From assembly GCF_000718515.1 (NCBI RefSeq), contig NZ_JNZS01000007.1, positions 186,001 through 250,000 on the forward strand: a stretch of 64,000 nucleotides of DNA, in the 5' to 3' direction. The notes under the pieces were generated by a model. The model did not search any database. It worked only from the letters and a program-made list of their open reading frames with translations, and was not told where the DNA came from. Position 1 is the stretch's first letter. Each line of letters starts with the position of its first letter. A program made the translations under genes and the position numbers. This DNA is from Micromonospora parva. GTDB taxonomy: Bacteria > Actinomycetota > Actinomycetes > Mycobacteriales > Micromonosporaceae. This document shows positions 32,260-41,182 of this stretch, one piece after another.

Positions 32260-32296
32260 CACACGGCCCACAACCGATCTTGGTGTGGGCCGTGTG
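32260..32296 (-). terminator. 13-bp perfect hairpin upstream of the small secreted-protein gene
   Basis: CACACGGCCCACA pairs with TGTGGGCCGTGTG around an 11-nt loop, 52 bp upstream of the ATG at 32208 and 158 bp after the stop at 32454. It may end the preceding gene or form part of the secreted-protein 5' leader. Confidence 0.5.
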
Positions 32297-32453
32297 GATC
32301 ATGGCATCGCGACCCACTCCGGATCATGAATGGCAACAGGCCAGGCAGTGAACGGTCAGGCGGGCCGGTGTCACGCCCGAGCCGGGTCCGGCAACGCGCA
32401 GGCGGTACCGGACGACGCAGGGCGGGCCGTGCGGGACGAGCGAGGCGACGGGG

Positions 32454-33125
32454 TCAGTCGAGCACCGACTCGCCGCCCGGATAGGCGAACGACGCGCGCG
32501 GTGAGTAGAAGCCCCAGACGATCTCCAGCGGGTCGGCCGGGCGCAGCGCGTACACCGGGTGGTCGGGTTCGAGGAACTCCAGCGACTCAACGGCGAACGG
32601 GTCGACCGGCTCCGCCACGAACGGGTAGTTGCCGCTGAGCAGCCGGCCGTCCAGCCGGGTGAGGTAGCGCAGCTGGCCCCGGTTGACGGCGTCGCCGGTA
32701 CGCCCGACGCGAGCCGTCGTCCTGATCACGGGTACGCCGTCCGCCTCGGTGGTGGCGACCAGCCGATGCCCGCGTACCTCGATGGTGGTCTTGCCCGGGG
32801 TCGCCGGCACGCCCCGGGCGGCAGCGTACGCCCGCACGTCGGGGCTGGAGTTGACGTAGTGCGTCCACCAGCGACCGGGCGTGACCCCGTCGGGAGCGTC
32901 GACCCCGGCGAGGTCCGGCCCGATGTACGTCAGGGAGTACGCGCCGAAGCCGGAGGTCTGCCCGGCCTCGTCGACGACGTACTGGTTCATGAAGACCTGG
33001 CGGTTCGGTGCCGGCGTGAGCCCGTCGGGCACCAGGGCGGCCACCGCGTCGGGGTCGGCCGGCAGCCAACCGAAGTAGATCATTCTGCTGTTCACGACGA
33101 GCTGCGGAGCGACGAGTTCGGTCAT
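32454..33125 (-). CDS. Acetoacetate-decarboxylase-superfamily protein
   Basis: 223 residues resembling the ADC-like superfamily: a start region PQLVVNSRMIYFGWLPADPDAV, then VPDGLTPAPNRQVFMNQYVVDE, SGFGAYSLTYIGPDLAG and WWTHYVNSSPDVR. The Schiff-base Lys of true acetoacetate decarboxylase is not obvious, so it may be one of the many non-decarboxylating relatives that act on aldol-type or secondary-metabolite substrates. Single gene; AGGGGTCC... lies upstream of the ATG. I cannot assign a substrate. Confidence 0.6.
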   Translation of the reverse strand: MTELVAPQLVVNSRMIYFGWLPADPDAVAALVPDGLTPAPNRQVFMNQYVVDEAGQTSGFGAYSLTYIGPDLAGVDAPDGVTPGRWWTHYVNSSPDVRAYAAARGVPATPGKTTIEVRGHRLVATTEADGVPVIRTTARVGRTGDAVNRGQLRYLTRLDGRLLSGNYPFVAEPVDPFAVESLEFLEPDHPVYALRPADPLEIVWGFYSPRASFAYPGGESVLD

Positions 33126-33213
33126 CAGGGGTCCTTCCGCCGGGCAGCGTTCCGTAGCCGCGACGCTACGGAGCCGCCCGACGCCCGGACAACGACGGAT
33201 TGCCGACATGGAA

Positions 33214-33234
33214 CCGGTCCGCGGCGCGGACCGG
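33214..33234 (-). terminator. Terminator of the glycosidase operon
   Basis: CCGGTCCGC-GGC-GCGGACCGG, a perfect 9-bp stem, 22 nt after the GH5 stop. Confidence 0.5.
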
Positions 33235-33255
33235 TCCGCACTGTCCGGACGACCG

Positions 33256-34728
33256 TCAGACGGTGGTACGCGACCATTGCTGGTTCGCGCCGGTGTTGCA
33301 CGTGTACTGCTTGAGGACCACCCCGTCCGCTGTCGACGCGGCCGGTACGTCCACGCACTTGTTGCTGTGTCGTGCCCGCAGTTGGAAGTAGCCGCCGTTG
33401 GTGACCAGCTGGAACTGCTGGTTGGTGCCGCCGCCGCAGGTGTACTGGATGAGTTCGGCGCCGTCGGCGGTCGACGCGCCCACCACATCGAGGCACTTTC
33501 CGCTGTGCCGGCTGATGATGCGCCAGTAGCCACTGCCGGCGTCCTGGAACTGCCACTGCTGCCACGCGTTGCCGCCGTACGTGTACTGGCCGACGCGCGC
33601 GCCGTTGTCGGTGTTCGGTTGCTGGACGTCCATGGCCTTGCCGCTGTGCCGCGCGGTGATCCGGTAGAACGTTCCCGTCGCCGGCGGAGGCGTGGTGGGG
33701 CCGCCGCCGATGGTGTCGCCCCACGCGTACCGGATCTGGTCCGCGCCGGAGGTGTTGCGGATGCTCAGGTTGAGGTCGGTGCCGGTGCCGCTGAGGGCGA
33801 ACATCGAGTACCAGTCGTAGCCGATGGTGCCGGGCTTGCCGCCGAGCGCCGGCCAGTAGGTGCCACCCATCTGGTTGTCCCGCATGACCTGCGCCATGGC
33901 GCGGATGTGGCGCACGAAGTTGTCGGTGCTTCCCGCGTCGGCGTAGTTGCGGCCGTCGTTCATGGGTGCGCCGAACTCGGTCGCGACCGCACGGGAGGCG
34001 CAGTTGCCCAGGCGGGTCTGGATGTGGCTGCGGAACGCGTCGTAGGTCATCGCGCCGTAGAAGAAGGCGTAGTGGTGGAAGGACAGCAGGGTCGAGGTGA
34101 AGCGGCTGTCGTTGCAGATGTCGCGCAGGTCCTGGCTGAAGCCGGTGCCGCCGATCAGCACCCGGCTGGGCACCGCCGAATAGTGGTAGCTGAGCCAGTT
34201 CGCCGCCACGGTGCGCCACTCGGCAGAGCTGTATCCGTGCGGTTCGTTCATCGGCTCGAAGTAGACGTTGGTGTTCGAGCCGTACGTGTTCGTGACGGTG
34301 GACCACATCGCGTTCCAGGCGGCGAGGTTCGTGATCCTGCCGCCGGAGGCCGCGCCGTCCTCCCAGTAGGCGAGGATGACTTTGAATCCACGGGCGGTGG
34401 CGGCGTCGATGGCACCTCGGTACGCCTCCCACCACGCCGTCCCCACCGTGTGGGTGTTGATGGGCAGCCGGACGGTGTTGACGCCCATGGCGGACGCCAT
34501 GTCGTCGTAGAGGGCGTTGGCCTTGGCCCGCACCGTCGCGTTGCTGTCGGACGAGCTCAGGCCCTGCACGACCAGCGGCCCGGTGCTGAAGTTGTCACCC
34601 AGAACCGCCCAGTTCATGCCTCGGAACTGGTTGGTGGCCGCGGTGGCCGGCGATGACGCGACCACGACGCCGACCAGCACGGTCAGCGCGGCCAGCAGGG
34701 CGGACAACACCCGTCGATGTGGTGCCAC
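33256..34728 (-). CDS. Secreted GH5-family glycosidase with ricin-type (CBM13) domain
   Basis: 490 residues from GTG 34728, with AAGGAG 8 nt upstream. A signal peptide (hydrophobic LLAALTVLVGVVVASS, ends PATAA near residue 31) is followed by a GH5 barrel: acid/base Glu in FEPMNEPHGY and nucleophile Glu in VATEFGAPM. A Thr/Pro linker (GGGPTTPPPATG) leads to one ricin beta-trefoil with three QxW-type repeats (NAWQQWQF, TNQQFQL, ANQQWSRT). It probably hydrolyses a plant polysaccharide such as mannan, glucan or arabinoxylan. Third gene of the GH43-GH43-GH5 operon. Confidence 0.88.
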   Translation of the reverse strand: MAPHRRVLSALLAALTVLVGVVVASSPATAATNQFRGMNWAVLGDNFSTGPLVVQGLSSSDSNATVRAKANALYDDMASAMGVNTVRLPINTHTVGTAWWEAYRGAIDAATARGFKVILAYWEDGAASGGRITNLAAWNAMWSTVTNTYGSNTNVYFEPMNEPHGYSSAEWRTVAANWLSYHYSAVPSRVLIGGTGFSQDLRDICNDSRFTSTLLSFHHYAFFYGAMTYDAFRSHIQTRLGNCASRAVATEFGAPMNDGRNYADAGSTDNFVRHIRAMAQVMRDNQMGGTYWPALGGKPGTIGYDWYSMFALSGTGTDLNLSIRNTSGADQIRYAWGDTIGGGPTTPPPATGTFYRITARHSGKAMDVQQPNTDNGARVGQYTYGGNAWQQWQFQDAGSGYWRIISRHSGKCLDVVGASTADGAELIQYTCGGGTNQQFQLVTNGGYFQLRARHSNKCVDVPAASTADGVVLKQYTCNTGANQQWSRTTV

Positions 34729-34757
34729 AGTCGAAACTCCTTGAACAGGGACCAGGG

Positions 34758-36197
34758 TCAGCTGGTCACGCGGAAGGTGGCGTCGGCGCGGCTCTGCGCG
34801 TCGGTGACCGGGTCGAGCCGCAGCAGGTAGGCGTAGTGCCGGAGGTAGCGGTCCGGGTGGCTGTAGGACTGGAACGACGTCCACGAGGAGTTGGCCAGGC
34901 CGGCGACCTGGCGGAAGGTGGCGTCGGCGGCGAAGGCGGCACTGCCGTCGTTGGCTTCCAACCGGAAGTCGAACCCGTAGTGGCGCAGGTAGTAGCCCGG
35001 GTAGTTGACCGACTGGATGGCGACCGTGCCGGAGCCGACCAGGCCGGGCACCAGCCGCCACTGGCCGTCCTGCGCCGGGCTGACGTTCGGGTCGATGCGG
35101 ACGTCGTAGTCGTAGTGCCGCACGTACCGATCCTGGAAGTTGTACGACTGGATCCGGTTGACAGCGGTGGCGGGCCAGCGGGCGAGCACCCGGCTCTGTT
35201 CCGCGGCGGTCAGGTTCAGAATCGAACCGTGCCGCTTCTTGGTGCCGCCCATGGCGTACGAGCCGGACGCCGGCAGTCGGTAGCTGCCCGGACTCGACGG
35301 GTCGGTGGTCAGCACCGGCAGGTAGCCGCGTCCGCTGGCGTACTGGTCGAGGTAGAGCACCCACTCGTTGCGGCTGTTCACCTTCATCCACATCGGGCCC
35401 TCGACCTGTGCGCCGGTCAGCCCGATGCCGGAGAGGTTCCCGAGGGCGGTCCAGGTGCCGAGGATGGAGTTGCTGCCTTCGATGGCGATCTGGCCGTCGC
35501 GGGAGGCCCGGACGTAGCGGTAGCCGCCGACGCCGGCCGGCACCTCGACGATCTGGGTGTCGATGATCTCTTGGTTCCCGGGCCGGTTGATGTAGACCTG
35601 CGGTGTGGTGACGCTGCGGAAGTTGGCCGTACGCGCGTAGTAGATGCGGTGCTTGGTCGCGCCGTTGAGCGGGACATTCGTCGCCCAGTAGAGGACGTAG
35701 TCGCCGGTGGCCGGGTTCCAGATCGCCTCCGGGGCCCAGGCGTTGCGTCCGTCCGGAATCGCACCGGCGACGTTCAGCAGCCACGGCGTCGACCAGTTGA
35801 CCAGGTCGGTGGACTCCCACACGACGAGGTTGCGGCTGCCGTTGTTGATCGCCGTCGACCAGTCCTGACCACAGCCGATACACAGGTCGGTGGCGATGAT
35901 CCAGTAGCGGTCGCCGGCCGGCGAGCGGACCAGGGCCGGGTCCCGCACGCCCCGGGTGCCGACGGTGGACCGCAGCACGAGCCCGCCGTTGTTGAGGTCG
36001 GTCCAGCGCAGGCCGTCGGTGCTGTGGGCGAGGTAGATCTGCTGGTCGGTCGAGGACTCACCGGTGAAGTGCGCCATCAGGTAGCCGACGGTCGGGTCGA
36101 GCGCTGCCGCCTCCTTCGGTGTCGCCGCTGACCAGGTGGTGAACAGCAGGCTCGCGGCCACCGCGACCGCGCAGAGCCGGGCGAGGACTCTCGACAT
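34758..36197 (-). CDS. Secreted GH43 arabinofuranosidase with C-terminal AbfB (CBM42) domain
   Basis: 479 residues. The signal peptide (about 1-33) is followed by a five-bladed GH43 domain beginning GYLMAHFTGESSTDQQIYLAH, with RGVRDPALVRS, NAWAPEAIWNP and VEGPMWMK. The last 150 residues form an AbfB beta-trefoil with repeats such as QDRYVRHYDYDVRIDP, GYYLRHYGFDFRLE and DRYLRHYAYLLRLDP, which binds arabinose side chains. It resembles the exo-1,5-alpha-L-arabinofuranosidase type found in streptomycetes. It is 36 bp after the upstream GH43 gene. Confidence 0.86.
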   Translation of the reverse strand: MSRVLARLCAVAVAASLLFTTWSAATPKEAAALDPTVGYLMAHFTGESSTDQQIYLAHSTDGLRWTDLNNGGLVLRSTVGTRGVRDPALVRSPAGDRYWIIATDLCIGCGQDWSTAINNGSRNLVVWESTDLVNWSTPWLLNVAGAIPDGRNAWAPEAIWNPATGDYVLYWATNVPLNGATKHRIYYARTANFRSVTTPQVYINRPGNQEIIDTQIVEVPAGVGGYRYVRASRDGQIAIEGSNSILGTWTALGNLSGIGLTGAQVEGPMWMKVNSRNEWVLYLDQYASGRGYLPVLTTDPSSPGSYRLPASGSYAMGGTKKRHGSILNLTAAEQSRVLARWPATAVNRIQSYNFQDRYVRHYDYDVRIDPNVSPAQDGQWRLVPGLVGSGTVAIQSVNYPGYYLRHYGFDFRLEANDGSAAFAADATFRQVAGLANSSWTSFQSYSHPDRYLRHYAYLLRLDPVTDAQSRADATFRVTS

Positions 36198-36233
36198 GTG
36201 TCTTTCTCCTTCGCGCAGGGGCGTACGGGTCAG

Positions 36234-37631
36234 CTAGAGGGTCGGCAGGACAGGCCGGACGGTGCCGTCGGCGTTGAACTCCATCCGGTCGATGGCGGTC
36301 TCCCGGTTGGTGCCGTTGCCGGCCGGCACGGCGAAGCGGTGGTAGGCGATGTACCAGGTGTCGGTGCCGGGTGCCCGGACCACGGAGTGGTGGCCGGTGC
36401 CCTTGACGCCGGCCTCGAGCCGTTTCTGCAGCACCACGCCGCGCCTGGTCCAGGGCCCCAGCGGTGCGGGGCCGGTGGCGTACGCGACCCGGTAGTCCTC
36501 GCTGCGGGTGTCGTTCTCCGACCACATGAAGTAATAGAGCCCGTTGCGCTTGAACACGAACGGCGCCTCGTTGTAGCCCGACGGCGTGATGACCCGCGCC
36601 TGCGCTGCGTCGAAGGAGGTCATGTCGGGGTTCAGCCGCACCGCCCGCGCGACGCCCTGGCCCCAGTACAGGTAGGACTGCCCGTCGTCGTCGGTGAACA
36701 CCATCGGGTCGATCGCCTGCCCGCCCGAGAACTGGTCGCTGCGGACAAGCGGTCGGCCCAGCGCGTCACGGAACGGCCCGGTGGGGCTGTCGGCCACCGC
36801 CACGCCCAGTTGTTTGGCGGTGTTGCCGCTGGCCGCGCCGCCACTGAAGTACAGGTAGTAGCGGCCGTTGGCGTTGGCCACCGCGGGCGCCCAGGCCGAG
36901 TTGTCCGCCCAGGACACGTCCGGACCGTGGTCGAGGATCACGCCGTGGTCGGTCCAGTTGACCAGGTCGGTGGAGGAGAACGCCTTGTAGTAGGTGCCGG
37001 CCCAGCTCGCGTAGCCGTCGGTGGTCGGGTACAGGTAGTAGCGGCCGTTGAAGACGGCGAGGTGCGGGTCGGCGAAGAGGCCCGGGATCACCGGGCCCCT
37101 GGTCGTTCTGGGCGCCCACGGCGCGACGAGGCGGAAGGAGCTGTCCGCCCGGAACGCGGCAGTGTCCTGGTAGGCGTCGAGCCAGAGGGCGAAGTCGCGG
37201 TGCCGGATCCGCCGGGTCGGATAGTTGTACGAGACGAGCGCCGCCGATCCGCTGACCGAGCCGTCCGTCGCGCAGAAGGTGGCGTCGGCCCGGAACGTCG
37301 CGTCGCCGGTGTTCGGGTCGACCCGGAGCCGGTAGTCGCGGTGCCGCAGGAACATGCCCGTCCTGGTCTGGAACGAGTAGCAGGTCGGCGACGCCAGACC
37401 GTTGACCACGGTGAAGGTGGCGTCAAGCTTCACCTGGTTGGCGCTGCTGGAGCTCACCGGGTCGAGCTGACCGAGATAGTCGATGTGCCGCACGTACCGT
37501 CCGGCTTGGTTCACGGCCTCCAGCGAGACGGTGCCGGTCGGCAGGGTGGCGGCATGCGCCGGTCCGTCGGCCACCACCACGACAGCCGCCGCGGCCACTG
37601 TGGACAGCACGAGGAGGGCACGCAGCCGCAT
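36234..37631 (-). CDS. Secreted GH43 glycosidase with N-terminal AbfB (CBM42) domain
   Basis: 465 residues from ATG 37631 (GGGAG upstream). Signal peptide ends GPAHA near residue 28; then an AbfB trefoil (GRYVRHIDYLGQLDP, GMFLRHRDYRLRVDP, RRIRHRDFALWLDA). The catalytic GH43 domain follows, with the three acids in LFADPHLAVF, AIDPMVFTDD and YNEAPFVFKR. Activity on arabinoxylan or arabinan (arabinofuranosidase or xylosidase) is likely. The domain order is the reverse of the next gene. First gene of the operon, with a candidate LacI-type operator upstream. Confidence 0.87.
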   Translation of the reverse strand: MRLRALLVLSTVAAAAVVVVADGPAHAATLPTGTVSLEAVNQAGRYVRHIDYLGQLDPVSSSSANQVKLDATFTVVNGLASPTCYSFQTRTGMFLRHRDYRLRVDPNTGDATFRADATFCATDGSVSGSAALVSYNYPTRRIRHRDFALWLDAYQDTAAFRADSSFRLVAPWAPRTTRGPVIPGLFADPHLAVFNGRYYLYPTTDGYASWAGTYYKAFSSTDLVNWTDHGVILDHGPDVSWADNSAWAPAVANANGRYYLYFSGGAASGNTAKQLGVAVADSPTGPFRDALGRPLVRSDQFSGGQAIDPMVFTDDDGQSYLYWGQGVARAVRLNPDMTSFDAAQARVITPSGYNEAPFVFKRNGLYYFMWSENDTRSEDYRVAYATGPAPLGPWTRRGVVLQKRLEAGVKGTGHHSVVRAPGTDTWYIAYHRFAVPAGNGTNRETAIDRMEFNADGTVRPVLPTL

Positions 37632-37706
37632 GCTCGATGCTCCCGACAGGGACCCTGCCATCCGTCGTGGAACCACGGGCACGACCCCTCTCCGCAAGAT
37701 CATCTA

Positions 37707-37720
37707 TGTTAGCGTTAACA
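37707..37720. promoter_or_regulatory. LacI-type operator candidate upstream of the glycosidase operon
   Basis: TGTTAGCGTTAACA, an imperfect palindrome (12 of 14 positions) with a central CG, 76 bp upstream of the first GH43 start. It has the form of LacI-family operators that control sugar and polysaccharide genes. The 437-bp gap 37632-38068 holds no other gene; a related half-site element is at 37855-37869. Confidence 0.5.
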
Positions 37721-37854
37721 ACATCAGGCCGTGTCCAGGTTCGGACTTTTGAAGGCTTCAGCGGTGGGGTGACGTGCCCGGACGGGACACCACTGGGGCG
37801 CAGGCCGCCACGACACAATGTGTTCGGTTCGTTAAGGTCGCGTTGCGGACAAGT

Positions 37855-37869
37855 GTTAGCGATCGCAAC
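37855..37869. promoter_or_regulatory. Second TGTTAGCG-type inverted repeat
   Basis: GTTAGCGATCGCAAC, an inverted repeat with one mismatched pair, preceded by T so that it shares TGTTAGCG with the element at 37707. It lies between the glycosidase operon and the divergent gene at 38069 and could be an auxiliary site for looping or could serve that gene. Confidence 0.3.
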
Positions 37870-38068
37870 TACCAGTGTCAAGGCATCGACTGCCGTCGCT
37901 CCCCCGCCCGGCCACCGCTGGCTCAGGCAGCCGCTGCCGGCGTACCGCAGATTGTTGGCCGCGACGACGCGCGCGGCCGCCGTGTCGCCGGAGGTGGCCA
38001 CGGCGCTGTGACAAATCGCCCACGCCTCGGGCCGCCGAATCCCACGGCCGATCCCTACAGTCGGACCC

Positions 38069-38602
38069 ATGAGCACCGACGACGGCGTGCGGGCCTGGCT
38101 GCGCCGGCATGGGGCCGAACAGATCGCCCATCCCGGTGGCACCCTGTACGCCCACCTCTGTCGAGTCAGCGAACGGCTCGCCGTGCTCGGCCGCAGCCGT
38201 GACGTGCAAGCCGCGGGCCTCACCCACGCCGTCTACGGCACCGACGGGTTCGACCGCACCCTGCTTGATCGGGCCGATCGGGCCGTACTGCGGGATCTCG
38301 TGGGCACCGATGCCGAGGAGCTTGTCTATCTGTACGGTGCCTGCGACCGTGGACGCAGCTGGCGGGAGCTGGCCAGGACCGGCGAGGTCTTCGACCGCTT
38401 CACGCGCCAGGTGCGGACGCCGGATGACTGTCAACTTCGGTCGCTGGTGGACCTGAGCATCGTCAACGAGTTGGACGTCGTCGAGCACGATCCTGCGATG
38501 CTAAACCGGCACGGGGCCTACTTCCGGGAACTGTTCGCCTCGTGGACCCCCATCGCCTCGGAGCAGGTCATCCGCGAAGCGCAGCGGGTCTTGTGGCCGT
38601 GA
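38069..38602 (+). CDS. DUF6817-like protein (HD-type metal site)
   Basis: A 177-residue cytosolic protein. The start WLRRHGAEQIAHPGGTLYAHLCRVSERL and HAVYGTDGFDRTLLDRADRAVL have conserved His residues of a reduced HD-like fold; I associate this with DUF6817. Function is unknown. A TACAGT -10-like element ends 7 nt before the ATG, suggesting a leaderless mRNA. Not clearly linked to neighbours. Confidence 0.65.
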   Translation: MSTDDGVRAWLRRHGAEQIAHPGGTLYAHLCRVSERLAVLGRSRDVQAAGLTHAVYGTDGFDRTLLDRADRAVLRDLVGTDAEELVYLYGACDRGRSWRELARTGEVFDRFTRQVRTPDDCQLRSLVDLSIVNELDVVEHDPAMLNRHGAYFRELFASWTPIASEQVIREAQRVLWP

Positions 38603-38740
38603 CCCCTGAACCGTCGCATCCGGCAGCACGGGCGTTTGGCCGCGTACGGGTGCGAGCCGGCAGCTTCGATCCCTTCACCCCGGCGGCTGCCGACCCGGAA
38701 ACTGATTGCCACTCGTCGGTGTCACGCCGAGGATCAGTCG

Positions 38741-39331
38741 ATGCTCAGTGACCAGGCGACCCCCGATTTCTCGATCAAACCCACGCTCACCGGCGAACGG
38801 GTGATCCTGCGTCCCTTCGTCGACGACGACCTGGACACCTTCCGGGCGGCGGTGGCCGACCCCGAGGTGGCCCGGCTGACCGGCAGCCCGGCAGACGACG
38901 CCCCCGACGAGGAGCGGATGCGTTCCTGGTACGGCAGCCGCAACGCGCAGACCGACCGACTCGACCTGGCGGTCGTCGACCGCGCCAGCGGGGCCTGCGT
39001 CGGCGAGGTGGTGCTCAACAACTGGGATCCGGGCAACCGGAACTGCAACTTCCGCACGCTGCTGACCGCCGCCGGCCGCGACCGCGGCCTGGGCACCGAG
39101 GCGGTACGCCTGGTCGTCGGCCACGGTTTCGAGCGGCTCGGCCTGCACCGCATCTCGCTGGAGGTGTTCGCCTTCAATCCCCGGGCCCGCCGGGTGTACG
39201 AGAAGGTCGGCTTCGTCGCCGAGGGTGTGCTGCGGCAGGTCCTGCGCGACGGCGACGACTGGGTCGATGCCACGGTGATGTCGATCCTCGCGCCCGAGTG
39301 GGCGGCGCACCGGGGGTATCCGGAGCGCTGA
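38741..39331 (+). CDS. GNAT-family N-acetyltransferase (RimJ/RimL-like)
   Basis: A 196-residue acetyltransferase. It begins with ERVILRPFVDDDLDTFRAAVADPEV and ends with RVYEKVGFVAEGVLRQVL, both typical of the RimJ/RimL branch; the acetyl-CoA segment is DRGLGTEAVRLVVGHGF near residue 122. ATG 38741 is preferred to an upstream start 35 codons earlier. It could acetylate a protein N-terminus or a small amine or antibiotic. Convergent with the next gene (17-bp gap). Confidence 0.82.
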   Translation: MLSDQATPDFSIKPTLTGERVILRPFVDDDLDTFRAAVADPEVARLTGSPADDAPDEERMRSWYGSRNAQTDRLDLAVVDRASGACVGEVVLNNWDPGNRNCNFRTLLTAAGRDRGLGTEAVRLVVGHGFERLGLHRISLEVFAFNPRARRVYEKVGFVAEGVLRQVLRDGDDWVDATVMSILAPEWAAHRGYPER

Positions 39332-39348
39332 GGGGCGCGGTGGCGCGG

Positions 39349-39963
39349 CTACGCGAAGGTGAGGTCGCCGGTTCGGGCGCGTTTGAGCTCGGAGAAGGAG
39401 CGGCAGCCGGCGAGCAGGCGGGCACCGTCGAAGACGCGGACGGCTTCTTCACCACGAGGGATCGAGGTCAGCACGGGGCCGAAGAAGGCCACGTCGTCGA
39501 TGACGACCGTCGGGGTGCCGAGGTCCTCGCCCACCAGCTGCTGCGCGCGAGCGGTGCTGGCCCGCAGGTGCGGGTCGAGGTCGCTGCGCCGGGCGGCGTC
39601 GGCGAGGTCGGCGGGCAGGCCCGCTTCGGCCAGGGCCTGCGGGACGACGGTGTCGAAGTCCTTGTCGCCGCCGTCGTGGATCCGGCGGCCGAGCGCCGGG
39701 TACAGCAGCGCGAGGGCGGCGGCGCCGTGTTGCTCGGCCGCCGCCACGCAGACCCTGGCCGGCTCCCACGCCCGGTCGTTGAATTCGCGGTACCACGGCT
39801 CCAGGTCGCGATGCTCGTTGATCACCGAGAGGCTCATCACCTCGAACCGCAGGGTGAGCGGCCGCATCTTCGCGACCTCCATGAGCCAGCGTGAGGTGAT
39901 CCAGGCGAACGGGCAGGACGGATCCACGTAGGTGGTGGCTACCGGAGCGGACGTTGACGTCAC
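39349..39963 (-). CDS. DsbA-fold protein of the mycothiol-dependent nitroreductase (Rv2466c) family
   Basis: A 204-residue thioredoxin/DsbA-fold protein: TYVDPSCPFAWITSRWL at the N-terminus, then FEVMSLSVINEHRD and a C-terminal GTPTVVIDDVAFFGPVL. In Rv2466c the site is Cys-Pro-Trp-Cys; here it is Cys-Pro-Phe-Ala, so the resolving Cys is missing and a monothiol mechanism with mycothiol is implied. GTG start at 39963. It is divergent from a MarR regulator across a pair of palindromes, so probably thiol- or electrophile-inducible. Confidence 0.78.
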   Translation of the reverse strand: MTSTSAPVATTYVDPSCPFAWITSRWLMEVAKMRPLTLRFEVMSLSVINEHRDLEPWYREFNDRAWEPARVCVAAAEQHGAAALALLYPALGRRIHDGGDKDFDTVVPQALAEAGLPADLADAARRSDLDPHLRASTARAQQLVGEDLGTPTVVIDDVAFFGPVLTSIPRGEEAVRVFDGARLLAGCRSFSELKRARTGDLTFA

Positions 39964-39964
39964 G

Positions 39965-40005
39965 TTATCTTCCACGGAAGACAATTTATCTTCCCCGGAA
40001 GGTAA
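39965..40005. promoter_or_regulatory. Twin palindromic operators between the Rv2466c-like and MarR genes
   Basis: Two imperfect palindromes, 39965-39984 and 39986-40005, both of the form TTATCTTCC-n-CGGAAG-nn-AA, with a 21-bp period (two helical turns). They lie against both start codons, as expected for a MarR autorepressor acting on the divergent gene. Confidence 0.7.
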
Positions 40006-40014
40006 GATGCAACA

Positions 40015-40542
40015 GTGGATGACGACCGGATCGCCGACATCGTCGGCCAGTGGGGTCGCGAACGACCAGACCTCGACCCCACTCCGCTGCTGATCATCGG
40101 TCGCATCCAACAGTTGGCCGCCGCGCTCGACGCGGCCCTGCGACCGCCGTTCGCCGCCGCGGACCTCGGCAACGGCGACTTCGACGTGCTCGCGGCGCTG
40201 CGCCGCGAGGGCGAGCCGTACACGCTCACCCCGGGGCAGTTGAGCCAACGGATGCTCGTCACCACCGGGGCGGTAACCAAACGGGTGGACCGACTGATCG
40301 CCCGCGGACTCGTGTCCCGCTCGGTCTCCACGGCCGACGCGCGCGGCAGAGTGGTCGGACTGACTCCGGCGGGTGTGGAATTGACCGACCGGCTCATCGA
40401 GGAGCACCTGGCCAACGAGGCGTCCATTCTTCGCGGCCTCACCGACAGCGACCGAAAGGGCCTCGAGCGCCTGTTGGCGGCGATCGATCGGAACCTGGCC
40501 TCCCCGGATCGCGGCCCCGAGGGCGGCAGCCCGACCGGCTGA
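40015..40542 (+). CDS. MarR-family regulator
   Basis: A 175-residue MarR-type regulator from GTG 40015. The winged helix is YTLTPGQLSQRMLVTTGAVTKRVDRLIARGLV (in parts, residues about 75-105) with the wing SVSTADARGRVVGLTPAG. No conserved redox Cys is visible. It sits divergently from the mycothiol-type reductase and almost on top of twin operators, so it likely represses both genes until a ligand binds. Confidence 0.88.
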   Translation: MDDDRIADIVGQWGRERPDLDPTPLLIIGRIQQLAAALDAALRPPFAAADLGNGDFDVLAALRREGEPYTLTPGQLSQRMLVTTGAVTKRVDRLIARGLVSRSVSTADARGRVVGLTPAGVELTDRLIEEHLANEASILRGLTDSDRKGLERLLAAIDRNLASPDRGPEGGSPTG

Positions 40543-40585
40543 CGACCACGGTCGTGATCGACCAGCCACGGACTACCATTCCGCC

Positions 40586-41116
40586 ATGAACGACACCAGC
40601 CACGGCGTACACATCAGGGGTGGCAGCCCCGCCGACGCGCCTGCCGTCCTGGCCATGCTGGACTCCGCGGTGGCCTGGATGAACGACCGGGGCAACACCG
40701 AGCAGTGGGGCACGACGCCGTTCTCCACGCAGCCCGCGCGGGTCGAGCAGGTCGATCGGTACCTGACCGAGAACGCCCCGTTCATCGCGGAGTTGGATGG
40801 AACGCCGGCCGCAGCGATGGTGCTGGGCTCGGGGCCCGACCCGCGGATACCGATCACGCCCTCGGACGAACCCGAGCGGTACGTCCGCCTGCTGGTCTCC
40901 GACCGGCGGTTCGCCGGCCGGAACCTCGGGTCGGCCCTGCTGGCACACGCCGTGCAGGAGACCCGGCGAGCCGGCGTGCGGTTGCTGCGGGTCGACTGCT
41001 GGGCGGGCGGCGGCGGCGAGCTGGTGGCGTTCTACGAGCGCCAGGGGTTCACCCGCACCGAAACCTTCCTGTTCGGCTCCTGGCCCGGGCAGGTGCTGGC
41101 CCAGCGGGTCGGTTGA
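40586..41116 (+). CDS. GNAT-family N-acetyltransferase
   Basis: A 176-residue acetyltransferase: VHIRGGSPADAPAVLAML start, acetyl-CoA site DRRFAGRNLGSALLAHAVQET (in two parts near residues 112-132), and EFYERQGF-like end (VAFYERQGFTRTETF). Substrate unknown. It follows the MarR gene by 43 bp, but the intervening bases carry no strong site. Confidence 0.82.
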   Translation: MNDTSHGVHIRGGSPADAPAVLAMLDSAVAWMNDRGNTEQWGTTPFSTQPARVEQVDRYLTENAPFIAELDGTPAAAMVLGSGPDPRIPITPSDEPERYVRLLVSDRRFAGRNLGSALLAHAVQETRRAGVRLLRVDCWAGGGGELVAFYERQGFTRTETFLFGSWPGQVLAQRVG

Positions 41117-41182
41117 GCCCGCATTCATTCCGGAATACCGCGCCGTCGGGCGCTCGACGCCCGGTGACGCCACGCCGACCGC

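Noticed and set aside
33256..35883. 875-codon reading of the GH5 gene including an N-terminal half upstream of 34728
   Set aside because: The upstream part is antisense-frame sequence over the GH43 gene. GTG 34728 gives a signal peptide and ribosome site.
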